Made by a program: the position numbers and the translations under genes
The notes under the pieces: model-generated
The model's input: the letters and a program-made list of their open reading frames with translations, nothing else
Databases searched by the model: none
Told to the model about the DNA's origin: nothing
Part shown: positions 35,394 through 44,452 of the stretch, in pieces
Layout: every line of letters starts with the position of its first letter
How positions within the stretch are numbered: position 1 is the first letter of the stretch
From: Oscillatoriaceae cyanobacterium Prado104
GTDB taxonomy: Bacteria; Cyanobacteriota; Cyanobacteriia; Cyanobacteriales; Microcoleaceae
Reading direction: 5' to 3'
DNA: 64,000 nucleotides
Assembly: GCA_025454405.1 (NCBI GenBank)
Contig: JALOON010000057.1
Coordinates: 1-64,000 of the forward strand

Positions 35394-36212
35394 ACTATCA
35401 ACTATTTCTTCGCAGCGCTGCAAGAGAGCTTCTATTTCCTGAGCTAAAAAAATTACTTCCGGCCAAGAAGAACCGTTGATTAAATCTTGGGCGTGAGCTA
35501 ATTTGTTTCTCAAAGCTTCTGCTGACTTTAAAAAACGCTCTCCGTAACGTTTGGATTTCAGTCCGAGGCGAGCGACTATTTCTGCAGAAGTCAAAATTAG
35601 ATCGCGCTTGTCGCAAAATTGCAAGTAATCGATGAGATCGATCGCTTCATTTCTCGATCGCCCCAATTCCCACAAATTTTTTGCAGTGGCAATTCGATCG
35701 GCTTTTAAAAACTGCTGCCACGAATCTTCGGGAAAGTAAATGCGCGCAATTCGCAGCAAATTCATTTCTAAAAGCGTTACCAATCCAAACAGCAGCATTC
35801 GCACAGGTGCTTTTTGCAAATCACCACAGGTGACAATCCCGTTGACGCAGTTGCTTTCTAATACAAATAATCTAGGTTTTTCGCGCAGCAGCGGCAGCAA
35901 TTCCATTAAAGGAGTGGCGGCGGCGATTAATTCAGCAGGATGGAAAATTTGCTGGTAATCGCTGCATTTGCCTGTCTTTAAGTGCGATCGTTCTACATAG
36001 CCGCAAACTGTGCCGTTTTCTTCGAGCCCGAGTACGTCAAAATCGCGGTTTTCCATCCACGATCGCAATTTAGTCGCATCTTCGCAGGAGGGAACAGATT
36101 TTAGAGGTTCCGCGAGATATTTAACCGTGATGCTGTCTTTAAATAAATCTCGCAAATCAGCGGAGCTCGATTTTAAATGTTTCATATTATGTTCGATCGA
36201 TTCGACTATCAT
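35388..36212 (-). CDS. CBS-like sensor fused to a HEPN-like C-terminal domain
   Basis: 274 residues. Residues 28-140 look like a CBS pair (ITVKYLAEPLKSVPSCEDATKL, VLGLEENGTVCGYVERSHL, PLMELLPLLREKPRLFVLESNCVNGIVTCGDLQK), usually an adenine nucleotide sensor. The C-terminal half is all-helical and ends KSAEALRNKLAHAQDL, where R235-N-K-L-A-H240 has the R-x4-H form of HEPN ribonucleases. The fusion would suggest ligand-controlled RNA cleavage or a HEPN-like structural role. Family not recognised. Start ATG at 36212 or MKHLK nine codons later. Confidence 0.6.
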   Translation of the reverse strand: MIVESIEHNMKHLKSSSADLRDLFKDSITVKYLAEPLKSVPSCEDATKLRSWMENRDFDVLGLEENGTVCGYVERSHLKTGKCSDYQQIFHPAELIAAATPLMELLPLLREKPRLFVLESNCVNGIVTCGDLQKAPVRMLLFGLVTLLEMNLLRIARIYFPEDSWQQFLKADRIATAKNLWELGRSRNEAIDLIDYLQFCDKRDLILTSAEIVARLGLKSKRYGERFLKSAEALRNKLAHAQDLINGSSWPEVIFLAQEIEALLQRCEEIVDSW

Positions 36213-36363
36213 AACAGAGGTTTGTAGTGAGGACTAAAGTCCGCATTTAGTCCCAAGCTGCGCGCTTAGTAGGGGCATTCTCGTCTGTTTAGCAAGACAC
36301 CCAAGAATCCCCACAAAAGGTAAAGTAGGAGTAGAGGGTTTCAATGACACAAATTTCTAACTA

Positions 36364-36897
36364 ATGAATACTGCTGTTCTTCCATCAACGTTTGTGCTGA
36401 CGCTGCTGTTGGCTGTAGGCTTGTTTTTCTTCATTAAGGCCTCAGTCAAAGACCGCACCGAACAAGTTAAATTGTCTTCCCAGAAAGCCGAAGAGTCTTT
36501 GTTAACTGACCTGCAACAGTATTTTACCAATCGAGCCTACCGAGTAGCTACCGTCGATGCTCCCAACCACCAAGTAACGTTTGAAGGCTTTGTGCGACCC
36601 AGTTGGTTCTTAGCTATTTTTTTAACCTTGCTAAGTGCTGGCGGCGCTTTGTGCTTGGGACTGGTTTTGGCAATGCTAGTTGCTCAAAACGGTCAAATTT
36701 TTCTGGGTTTGGTGCTGTTGTCGCCGCTAGCGGGAATCTTTTATTGGAAAAAAGCCGGACGTTCCGAGCAAGTTTCCCTCAAACTCGAATCTGCCAGCCT
36801 GGCGGGAAGTGAAACGGGGAGCTTAGTTACTGTCAGAGCTCACCGCGACGAACTTGCTGCGATGCAAAAAGCTTTAGATTTGAAACCTGTGGGATGA
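36364..36897 (+). CDS. Cofactor assembly of complex C subunit B-like protein
   Basis: 177 residues. An N-terminal membrane helix (FVLTLLLAVGLFFFIKASVKDRTEQ), a soluble stretch (LTDLQQYFTNRAYRVATVDAPNHQVTFEGFVRPSWF), then two further helices (LAIFLTLLSAGGALCLGLVLAMLV; LGLVLLSPLAGIFYWKKAGR) and a C-terminal soluble part. This fits the cyanobacterial CCB2/CCB4-like family that helps attach haem ci to cytochrome b6 in the b6f complex. Assigned by remembered family pattern. Confidence 0.7.
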   Translation: MNTAVLPSTFVLTLLLAVGLFFFIKASVKDRTEQVKLSSQKAEESLLTDLQQYFTNRAYRVATVDAPNHQVTFEGFVRPSWFLAIFLTLLSAGGALCLGLVLAMLVAQNGQIFLGLVLLSPLAGIFYWKKAGRSEQVSLKLESASLAGSETGSLVTVRAHRDELAAMQKALDLKPVG

Positions 36898-37084
36898 TTT
36901 CTCATCCGGTGGCTGTGAAATTTTCCAGGACGAGCGTCCCGACTCGCTGTTCGATGTCTTGGCACTTGGATAGCGAGCGAGGACGCTCGCACTCTCGTTT
37001 CTCGAAATTTTTCTCCAAATTGAGAAGGTATTGTCCTTTCGGTCAATACCTTCAGGGCTTCAGAAGCCATCCTTATTGCTAAAT

Positions 37085-37440
37085 AAAGTTTGTCTTTTGA
37101 CATACTCCCCGACCTGAAGGTACGGGGATTTTTGACACATCATTTCAACTTGCTACCGGAGTAGTCTTACGGTCGATCCGTGTCCGTTTAGAGTCGTGCT
37201 GATTCCCCATGCCGACTTTGCTTTTCAAATACAAGCTAAAAACTTGCTTGATGCTTCGGGGGTGGATTTTAGACCCTTGCCCGAGAGAGCGTTCTCTACG
37301 CCTGCTCTCACGCCCTGCTGTTTCAACGTGTCTTGAGCCTAGAGCCAGAAGAGCCTTAACTCTAACAAAACTCGATCGAAAAGCCGTGCTAGAAGCACGG
37401 GCTTGTATCCCATTTTTTTGGTCATGACTCAATCAACTTA
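37085..37440 (-). mobile_element. 3' remnant and right end of an IS200/IS605-family (TnpB) element
   Basis: The sequence TTTGACATACTCCCCGACCTGAAGGTACGGGGATT (37097-37131) forms the terminal hairpin (37107-37127) seen at ends of IS200/IS605 elements in cyanobacteria. Behind it on the minus strand lies an open, Arg/Ser-rich 95-codon frame ending RTIDRKTTPVAS-like. I read this as the degenerate tnpB 3' end, the region that in active elements also encodes the omega guide RNA scaffold. No tnpA or tnpB core is present. Confidence 0.5.
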
Positions 37441-37572
37441 GGCTGTATAGCAGCCTGAGACAGAGCTTTCGCTTGGCTGCACGTTCGCAGCACCTACTCA
37501 ATTTGGTTGCGATCGAGCAGATTTAGCTATACATCTACGAACGTTCCAGCGTTTTGGTTCGAGCGTTTGGCT

Positions 37573-37896
37573 CTAAGCACGGCTCCCTGCAACCGCAGGA
37601 ATTTTTTCTGGGGTCGATTCCAGCATCATCTTTAAGCTGGGAAACAAGAAATGATTTTCTTCTACGTATTGAGCTCCGAACAAACCTTTTTCAGCCCAGA
37701 AGTATCGATCGGTGGTATGCTCGTTACGCTTGACCAACAACAAAGCGGGTGGAGTAATACCCTCGGCGTGGATGAATTTACGGGCCGCTGTCACCGGTTT
37801 ATCTTCGCCGCTCTCGATGCTATACTGAGGCACACACTCTAAAATTCTCCGTCCTTCTTGTCGGCGGCGACTTTTGCGCTTGCGTCTCCTGGCCAA
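37573..37896 (-). CDS. DUF3155 domain protein
   Basis: 107 residues from a TTG preceded by GAGGAGGT. A very basic start (ARRRKRKSRRRQEGRRIL) is followed by a compact domain (KPVTAARKFIHAEGITPPALLLVKRNEHTTDRYFWAEKGLFGAQYVEENHFLFPSL). This is the cyanobacterial DUF3155 pattern. Function unknown; the basic tail suggests nucleic acid contact. Confidence 0.8.
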   Translation of the reverse strand: MARRRKRKSRRRQEGRRILECVPQYSIESGEDKPVTAARKFIHAEGITPPALLLVKRNEHTTDRYFWAEKGLFGAQYVEENHFLFPSLKMMLESTPEKIPAVAGSRA

Positions 37897-38333
37897 TTTC
37901 TTTACCTCCTCTTTGAGCAGACAGGTGTAATTATAGCTACCAAATCCGAGGAAATTATATCTGTTTTAGCTCTAAACTTCAACTTTTTTTAATATATCGA
38001 TACAATCTTAATCTTGCCAAACAGCGAAAAAAGTGCTGCGGTTGCGGTTGGTTAGCCAGAAGTGCAGCCCAGCGAAGCTTTGAGAGCCGGGAGAGGGTTG
38101 TAACCCCTTGCTCGATTTGTCGGTAATCGACCTTAGAGAGATTGTAATTTACGTTAACAGCTCAAGAAGTCGGTCGTTTTTTTCCCTGTTCTCAACTTTA
38201 GTAGCGAGACGTAAAAAATCCCTGAAGACCGAGGCTATCCCCTGTGAATTGGGAAGCCCAAATCCTATATGTACTCAGATGGGTGTTGGGTAGTTCACTT
38301 ATAATTTTTGTTAGATATCTTAATGCGGCGCCC
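37897..38333. other. Intergenic, about 440 bases
   Basis: AT-rich stretch near 37970-38015 and short frames only. No conserved feature recognised. It presumably holds promoters for the divergent DUF3155 gene and histidine kinase. Confidence 0.4.
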
Positions 38334-39743
38334 ATGTTAATGCCTGCAAGTTCAGAATTTGTTACTCTTTGCCGGTCGCAGGTGGCGATCGCAGTCAGTT
38401 TGGGTGCGACGTTCAGCGCTGTTTACCTGACAGAGGAACTGGTAGAAGGCACCGAGGCGAAGTTGATTCCGATCGCGATTTACCCGGAAGCATCTGGGGA
38501 ACGGGAAGAAGATCGGGGAAACCGACTGCCCCCGCCAGCAAACTCGGCAGTTGAAACAGCCCCGCAGCGACGGCTGCCGCAGGCTCAGGTGCTGGAAACA
38601 GTAGCAGCAGGGGCGATCGCGCCGGAACCGCTGCCGGGTGCTAGCAGCAATGCCAATCGCTGTCCGGGCCCTGAAGATGTTTGGCAGCAGCGCAGGCAGA
38701 TTATTGCGCCTCTAATCCACGAAGGGGCGGTTATGGGGTTGTTGGTGTCCGGGCGGCAAGACAGGGCTTGGAACGATCGAGAGGAGGCGACTATGCAGCA
38801 AATTGCCTGCAGTCTCGCCCTAGCTTGCATTTTAGACCAGCGATCGCAGTGGGTGCACCAAGAATTGGGACAGCAGCGACAGATCCAAACTCAGGTTTAC
38901 GACACGATGCACAACTTGCTGCACCAGTTCAAAAGTCCGCTGACAGCTTTGCGAACTTTTGGTAAACTGCTGGCAAGGCGGCTGTTGGCAGAAGACAAGA
39001 ACCGCGATGCGGCTTTGAGTATTGTCAGAGAAAGCGATCGATTGCAAGAGTTACTGTTGCAGTTCGATCGAACAGTGGACGCCGGCGAAGCAAATCTCAG
39101 GGTGCCGTCTGGCGAGTCAAAAATCGCAATTCCCAATGTTGAATCAATCCGCCCTTCTGTGCTGTCGCTGTCGCCTGCTGCGGATGTTGGCGGCAATTGT
39201 TCCGTTGCTGAAGTTTTAAAACCGCTGTTGGTTTCGGCAGAGGCAATCGCCAGTGACAGCAACCTGAAATTGCTGGCAAATATTTCGGCAGATTTGCCGC
39301 CAGTCCGTGCGGACGATCGAGCTTTGCGAGAAGTTTTGAGCAACTTAATTGACAATGCTTTGAAATACACTCCTGCAGGCGGGCAAATTTACGTTCAAGT
39401 ACGCCAAGTTGCACCGGACAACAGCCCCCGGACTGACGGTCAATTGTCGCAAATCGCAATTGCTATCAGTGACACGGGTCCGGGAATCCCCGCGCAGGAT
39501 TTGGAGCATTTATTTGAGCGCCACTACCGGGGAGAAAAAGCGCAAACCGAGATTCCCGGCACTGGATTGGGTTTGGCCATTGCCAGCGATTTAGTCAGAC
39601 AAATTCAAGGAAAAATCGAAGTATTTTCACCGATTAACCCTGACTGGCTGCCGTCCGTAAAGACCGATTTAAATGCAGCTTTACCTCCTGCCGATCGCGG
39701 TACTACATTTTTGGTTTGGCTGCCAGTTAATGTGCAATACTAA
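38334..39743 (+). CDS. Sensor histidine kinase with N-terminal GAF-like domain
   Basis: 469 residues from the ATG at 38334 (MLMPASSEFVTLCRSQVAI). The N-terminal 170 residues resemble a GAF domain (VYLTEELVEG ... QIIAPLIHEGAVMGLLVSGRQDRAWNDREEATMQQIACSLALAC). The dimerisation/phosphoacceptor region is MHNLLHQFKSPLTALRTFGKLLARRL, with His in LLHQFKSPLT. The catalytic domain has VLSNLIDNALKYTP (N box), SDTGPGIPAQD and GTGLGLAIASDL. Soluble. The split between the H-box and ATPase domains contains a 60-residue low-complexity insert. No response regulator is adjacent. Confidence 0.88.
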   Translation: MLMPASSEFVTLCRSQVAIAVSLGATFSAVYLTEELVEGTEAKLIPIAIYPEASGEREEDRGNRLPPPANSAVETAPQRRLPQAQVLETVAAGAIAPEPLPGASSNANRCPGPEDVWQQRRQIIAPLIHEGAVMGLLVSGRQDRAWNDREEATMQQIACSLALACILDQRSQWVHQELGQQRQIQTQVYDTMHNLLHQFKSPLTALRTFGKLLARRLLAEDKNRDAALSIVRESDRLQELLLQFDRTVDAGEANLRVPSGESKIAIPNVESIRPSVLSLSPAADVGGNCSVAEVLKPLLVSAEAIASDSNLKLLANISADLPPVRADDRALREVLSNLIDNALKYTPAGGQIYVQVRQVAPDNSPRTDGQLSQIAIAISDTGPGIPAQDLEHLFERHYRGEKAQTEIPGTGLGLAIASDLVRQIQGKIEVFSPINPDWLPSVKTDLNAALPPADRGTTFLVWLPVNVQY

Positions 39744-39874
39744 TTGTATAGCTGCAGGAAGAAGCAACAAGGGCAATGCATTCATAGCAATATTGACCGC
39801 TAGCGAAAATGTCCTAACTGCCTCGATCGTTGCTATATCAAATATCTGCTTAATTAGAGCGATTGCTTAATAAT

Positions 39875-40531
39875 ATGCAACCATTTTTAGCAACTCTTAA
39901 AAAACACTTTTTTGCCGTACCTTTTTTGGCAATTTTTAACATTCTGACTGTTTTGATGTTGGGCGGGCTGGCCTTATATGCCAAACTCAAAAAACAGGGA
40001 GATGGAGTCGAACGCCTGTTTAGCGATCCTTTTAATTTTTGGTTTCCTTACGAAGGAGTTCTTACAGGAGTTTCTGAAGTTTTGTGGTGCATCCCGGTGG
40101 CAATTTGTGCATTTACATTCGGAGCGCTCCGGCACAAAGATCCGCGCGCTCGATCGACCGCATTCTTATTGTTTAGTGCTGTGTTGCTGGGAATATTTTT
40201 CTTTGACGATCGATTTCGCGTGACTTTAATTCTTACTAGGTTGGGAATCTCTACTAAATTAATTTATTTGTGTTATGGAACCGCTGTTGTCATTTACGGA
40301 ATGAAGTTTTGGCGGTTCATCAGAACTACTGCTTACCTGCCCTTAATTGCAGGATTTCTGTTATTTGCTGTTTCCCGATTGGAGGATTTGTTGGAGGTGC
40401 AAAGTCAAGGACTGCACGCGATGTTAGAAGATGGCACTAAATTATTAGCGCTCCTAAATTTAGCACTGTATTTTTGGCACCTGTGCCATCGAGAAATTGG
40501 TAAGTATTTACAGCAGAGCGAACAACTTTAA
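39875..40531 (+). CDS. Multi-span membrane protein of unknown function
   Basis: 218 residues from the ATG at 39875. About six hydrophobic helices: FFAVPFLAIFNILTVLMLGGLALY; VSEVLWCIPVAICAFTFGAL; TAFLLFSAVLLGIFFF; LIYLCYGTAVVIYGM; LPLIAGFLLFAVSRL; LLALLNLALYFWHLCH. No catalytic motif noticed. A conserved-looking DDRFRVTLILTRLG loop sits between helices 3 and 4. Family not recognised. Confidence 0.65.
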   Translation: MQPFLATLKKHFFAVPFLAIFNILTVLMLGGLALYAKLKKQGDGVERLFSDPFNFWFPYEGVLTGVSEVLWCIPVAICAFTFGALRHKDPRARSTAFLLFSAVLLGIFFFDDRFRVTLILTRLGISTKLIYLCYGTAVVIYGMKFWRFIRTTAYLPLIAGFLLFAVSRLEDLLEVQSQGLHAMLEDGTKLLALLNLALYFWHLCHREIGKYLQQSEQL

Positions 40532-40547
40532 GAAAGAGGGGGAGAGG

Positions 40548-40816
40548 GGAAGTTTTGAGTTTTAAGTTTTGAGTGCGTGAATTGTGAACTTTCTTTAACT
40601 CAAAACTCACGCATTCACAACTCAAAACTCCCGAACAACTCAAAACTCACGCATTCAAAACTCAAAACTCAAAACTCAAAACTCAAAACTCAAAACTCCC
40701 GAGAAACTCACGCACTCCCTCTTCAACTCAAAACTCAAAACTCAAAACTCAAAACTCCCGAGAAACTCACGCATTCACAACTCAAAACTTCTTACCAACT
40801 GTCAACTGTCAACTCT
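40548..40816. repeat. Minisatellite of AACTCAAAACTC / ACTCACGCA units
   Basis: About 270 bases of short units, similar to 35133-35393, with interspersed GAGAAACTCACGCACTC segments. Begins with the inverted form GTTTTGAGTTTTAAG. Non-coding. Confidence 0.85.
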
Positions 40817-40819
40817 CAA

Positions 40820-41803
40820 TTACCAGATAGCTTTTATAATTTTTTTTTGATTGCTGTTTGTAGATATGTTGCGCCATCCCGGAAGCCGATCGCAATTCTC
40901 AAATTGCAATCCGAGAGGTTCGTTCAGTAACTTTGAGATTTTTTTTTCCTCCACATTGGTAGCGCTGGCAGCTATTTCTTGTTCTACTGTTAACACATTT
41001 CCGTAGAGATTGGCAATGATTTCTTTCCCCGCTTCCGTCATTTCCAAATGCTGCAATCCATCTTTGATATACTGGTAGACAACATTCCAAAAAAACTTTG
41101 GATAGCCTGCCCGCAAGTCGCCCGGATGGCAGTAGCCGAGTGTTTTATTAGTACCTATTTCTTCAAATTCATAAAACAGCGCCGGCATTTTTTGCAAGTA
41201 ATGGGGGTCGCTAAGTTGACCGATTAAATCCGCTGCACGCACTAAGCCGGGATAGTTGGCAGTACAAGAGTGTTCTGCGTCGTTAGGTACGGGAAAACGA
41301 GTCAATTCAATATTTCGCGCAACTGCTGTCGTATCGATCGAATCGCGATCGGAAAAATGTTCTTTTATGAACATTTTTCCCCTGTCTATGTGATAGTTGG
41401 TTAAGCTGGCATCAGTTTTACCCGGTTCTAGATAAACAGTATTGCTGTCGGTGCCGGTGGCATACAATCGTTGGCTGTGTTTGTCCAGGGAGCAAACGCC
41501 TTTGACGTAGCCGATATCGTGGCACAGCCAAGAAACGATTGCCTCGAGCCAATTTTCGCGGGAGACGTTGCCTTCGCGGATGTATTTGCCGCGCAGGATT
41601 TCTTGTCCTACTAAGGTGACGAGAATTGTATGTTCGATATTGTGATACAGAGCGTCACTGCAGGCAATGTTTCCTAAAGCTAGGCTGACAACTTGTTCGA
41701 TCAGTCGGGCGCTGTCAGAGCTGAGGTTGCCGTAAGTATTGCGGTATCCGGTTTTTAAGCTTTCGGTTAAGGAATTGACTGCGATCGTTGAGAGGTTAAA
41801 CAT
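40820..41803 (-). CDS. HD domain metal-dependent phosphohydrolase
   Basis: 327 residues. HD-superfamily residues: YHNIEHTILVTLVGQEIL (H at about 54/57), WLCHDIGYVKGVC (HD at about 93-94), a further His (NYHIDRGKMFIKEHF), and late Asp (VRAADLIGQLSDPHYL). This arrangement coordinates one or two metals in phosphomono- or diesterases. The substrate is unknown; relatives in cyanobacteria are annotated only as metal-dependent phosphohydrolases. Monocistronic, its 3' end reaching the minisatellite. Confidence 0.8.
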   Translation of the reverse strand: MFNLSTIAVNSLTESLKTGYRNTYGNLSSDSARLIEQVVSLALGNIACSDALYHNIEHTILVTLVGQEILRGKYIREGNVSRENWLEAIVSWLCHDIGYVKGVCSLDKHSQRLYATGTDSNTVYLEPGKTDASLTNYHIDRGKMFIKEHFSDRDSIDTTAVARNIELTRFPVPNDAEHSCTANYPGLVRAADLIGQLSDPHYLQKMPALFYEFEEIGTNKTLGYCHPGDLRAGYPKFFWNVVYQYIKDGLQHLEMTEAGKEIIANLYGNVLTVEQEIAASATNVEEKKISKLLNEPLGLQFENCDRLPGWRNISTNSNQKKIIKAIW

Positions 41804-42403
41804 CGGGAGTTACCAGAGCGGGAGAGTGCTAACAATTATATATTTTTATTGCGGTTTTAAGACTTTTGTTGGGCCAGTAGGGGTTGTTGAATATAATTTG
41901 CAATTAACTTTAAATCTCTTGCTTCTAATTTGTTAGCGGGAGCCACTTTACATTGACCGCTTGTTTTGATTATCGCCGATCGCTCTTGCCGATCGCAACC
42001 AGAAAAGCTCATTAGTTTGACAGTTTTTGTGCCTCAGCAATTCCCAGTTTGTGTGGCAGGTAGGGCGATACCTCAGAAAAACTCATAAAACCTCAGGACA
42101 GGGGCTGTGGCAGTCCGGGAATTGGAGATCGGTCCAACTTCTGGCTTGAAGATTAACCCGTGAAGTTATACAATTTCCCGAAAGTTTTGCTACAAAGGAG
42201 GTATGAGAGGGAGTGAAACAAAAGTGTCGTTTCTCAATCCAACCTAGTGTTGTATTATTTTTTACAATCGGTATTATTTATACCTTCAGATATATTTGGC
42301 GGCGATCGAACTGGCAATTAGCGGGAGCTGCGATCGCGCAAATACCTGAGGAATTGCCCAATCTAAAATCTCAAATCTAAAATAGCAATACCTTAGCAGC
42401 TAG
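41804..42403. other. Intergenic, 600 bases
   Basis: No open frame with family resemblance and no clear RNA gene. Some short repeats (ACCTCAGAAAAACTCATAAAACCTCAG around 42070-42098) are present. It probably holds promoters for the divergent HD and TIR genes. Confidence 0.4.
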
Positions 42404-44419
42404 ATGAATTTTAAAGAAGCTTTAGAATTTATAGATAACTCAGTTTATACCAAGACCGGCAAACACCTCAACGATTTGGAAAGGCAGGTGTTTATCGGAA
42501 CTTGGCAAGGGCAAACCTACGAGCAGATTTACCCCTTCAACCCCGAATATGTGGAAAAGGATGTGGGTTACAAGCTGTGGCAGAAGCTGTCACATGTGTT
42601 GGGGGAAAAGGTTACAAAAAAGAAGGTGCGGGGAGCGATCGAGCGGGCGATTGCGCGGCAAGAATTGCTAGAAGCAAAGCATCCAGAGCTGGATTTTCAG
42701 AATGAACCGATCGGAGGAAACGAGAGGGGCAGGCGAGTTTTTATCAGTTATTACAGTCAAGAACCAGATCGGAGTTTGGCACTGGAGTTGGCGGAGGGAA
42801 TAAATGCGGCGGGACATCAAGTATTTGCAGCGAATATTGGCGCGGTTTATCCCGATCGAGAATCAGCCCAAGACTGGCTGGCTCGGGTTGATTTTCAGTT
42901 AGAAAATTGCGAATATTTTTTGCTGCTGCTGTCGGGGCAAACTGCTGTTAGTGAAATAGTGATGGAAGAATTGCGCAGGCTCAAAGAGTTGCGCGATCGG
43001 CGTCAAACTTTTACTCCGATATTGCTACCAATTAGAGTTAATTATCCCATCACCATACCGCTCAATCACGACTTGCGCAACTACATCAGCGATACTCGAC
43101 AACGGGAGTGGCGATCGCCAGATGATACGGCACTTTTGCTGCAAGAAATGAACGCAATGCTGTCAGAAAAAGTACCTGAAAAGGGAGGCGCAGCTTGCAA
43201 AGATGCAGAAGATGACTCGTCGGCAGGATTTATAGTTAATTTAGAGCTGCGATTGCCAGAACATTCTTTTGCTAAATCTGCTGTAAGTATTTCCCGAACG
43301 CTGCCGCTGTCAAATCCGCCATCGCCAGCCGCAGAACCCGAACTTCCGCAAGGACAAGTCAGGTTGGATTCGGCTTTTTATGTCGATCGAGTTCCCTGGG
43401 AAGCTCAATGTTACAAAGAAATTTTGCAGCCGGGAACTTTAATTAGAATTAAAGCACCCAGACAAATGGGGAAAACTTCATTAATGGCGAGGATTCTTTA
43501 TCAAGCCAAAGAAAAAGGCTACCGCACAGTTCCCCTGAGTTTTCAGCACGCAGATGCGGCGGCATTTGCCAATCTCGACGAACTCCTGAGATGGTTCTGC
43601 ACGAAGATTAGGCGCAAGCTGCATTTGCCCCACAAAATTGACGATTATTGGACGGATACTTACGGCAGCAAAGATAATTGTACCGCTTATTTTGAAGATT
43701 GTTTGCTACCGGAAAACGACGCGCCTCTGGTGTTGGGATTGGATGAGGTCGATCGAGTGTTTCAGTATCCTAAAATTGCCGATGATTTTTTTGGTTTGCT
43801 GAGGGCTTGGTACGAAGAAGCGGGATATGGAGACAGCGACAGCGAACTGTGGGCAAAGCTGCGTTTGGTGGTGGTGCATTCGACAGAAGTTTACATCCCG
43901 CTGAACGTGAATCAATCTCCTTTTAATGTAGGATTGCCCATAGAATTGTCAGAGTTTAGCGCCGAACAAGTGGCAGATTTAGCGCGGCGGCACGGGCTTA
44001 ATTGGCAAATGAATACAGTAGAAAAATTGATGAATATTGTGGGCGGACATCCCTATTTAGTGCGAGTAGCATTATATCATATTGCTCGCAAAATTGCCGG
44101 GGGCGATCGCGGATTTTCAGGCTGCGTGCCAGCACCGCAAGATGTAAGTGGCAGTTTAGATGAACTATTAGAACTTGCTCCTACTGAAGAGGGAATTTAC
44201 GGCGATCATTTGCGCCGTCACTTGTGGCATTTGCAAGAACATCCCGAGTTGGGAGAGGCTTTTAGCACGATCCTGGCAGCGAATGAACCTGTAGAATTGG
44301 AATCGGTGCTAGCGTTTAAATTGCACAGTTTGGGGCTGGTACAGTTGCGGGGAAATGAAGTAACTGCCCGCTTTGAATTGTACCGTCAGTATTTTAGCGA
44401 GCGGTTAAAATATATTTAA
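42404..44419 (+). CDS. vMAP-type HTH - TIR - AAA-like ATPase protein
   Basis: 671 residues. Residues 1-100: the N-terminal helical domain typical of cyanobacterial vMAP/NACHT/AAA proteins (MNFKEALEFIDNSVYTKTGKHLNDLERQVFIGTWQGQTYEQI). Residues 109-225: TIR domain (RRVFISYYSQEPDRSLALELAEGINAAGHQVF ... CEYFLLLLSGQTAVSEIVMEELRRLKEL). Residues about 330-665: AAA-like ATPase with Walker A IKAPRQMGKTSLM (about 351) and Walker B LVLGLDEVDRVF. TIR domains cleave NAD or mediate assembly, so the protein could be an immune or signalling NTPase. The gene is intact and single. Confidence 0.85.
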   Translation: MNFKEALEFIDNSVYTKTGKHLNDLERQVFIGTWQGQTYEQIYPFNPEYVEKDVGYKLWQKLSHVLGEKVTKKKVRGAIERAIARQELLEAKHPELDFQNEPIGGNERGRRVFISYYSQEPDRSLALELAEGINAAGHQVFAANIGAVYPDRESAQDWLARVDFQLENCEYFLLLLSGQTAVSEIVMEELRRLKELRDRRQTFTPILLPIRVNYPITIPLNHDLRNYISDTRQREWRSPDDTALLLQEMNAMLSEKVPEKGGAACKDAEDDSSAGFIVNLELRLPEHSFAKSAVSISRTLPLSNPPSPAAEPELPQGQVRLDSAFYVDRVPWEAQCYKEILQPGTLIRIKAPRQMGKTSLMARILYQAKEKGYRTVPLSFQHADAAAFANLDELLRWFCTKIRRKLHLPHKIDDYWTDTYGSKDNCTAYFEDCLLPENDAPLVLGLDEVDRVFQYPKIADDFFGLLRAWYEEAGYGDSDSELWAKLRLVVVHSTEVYIPLNVNQSPFNVGLPIELSEFSAEQVADLARRHGLNWQMNTVEKLMNIVGGHPYLVRVALYHIARKIAGGDRGFSGCVPAPQDVSGSLDELLELAPTEEGIYGDHLRRHLWHLQEHPELGEAFSTILAANEPVELESVLAFKLHSLGLVQLRGNEVTARFELYRQYFSERLKYI

Positions 44420-44452
44420 GAACCATCTAAAATTATTGCTGGAGGTAATAAA

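Noticed and set aside
41804..42403. Possible riboswitch or small RNA in the 600-base gap
   Set aside because: No conserved riboswitch core or strong terminator hairpin could be recognised by eye.
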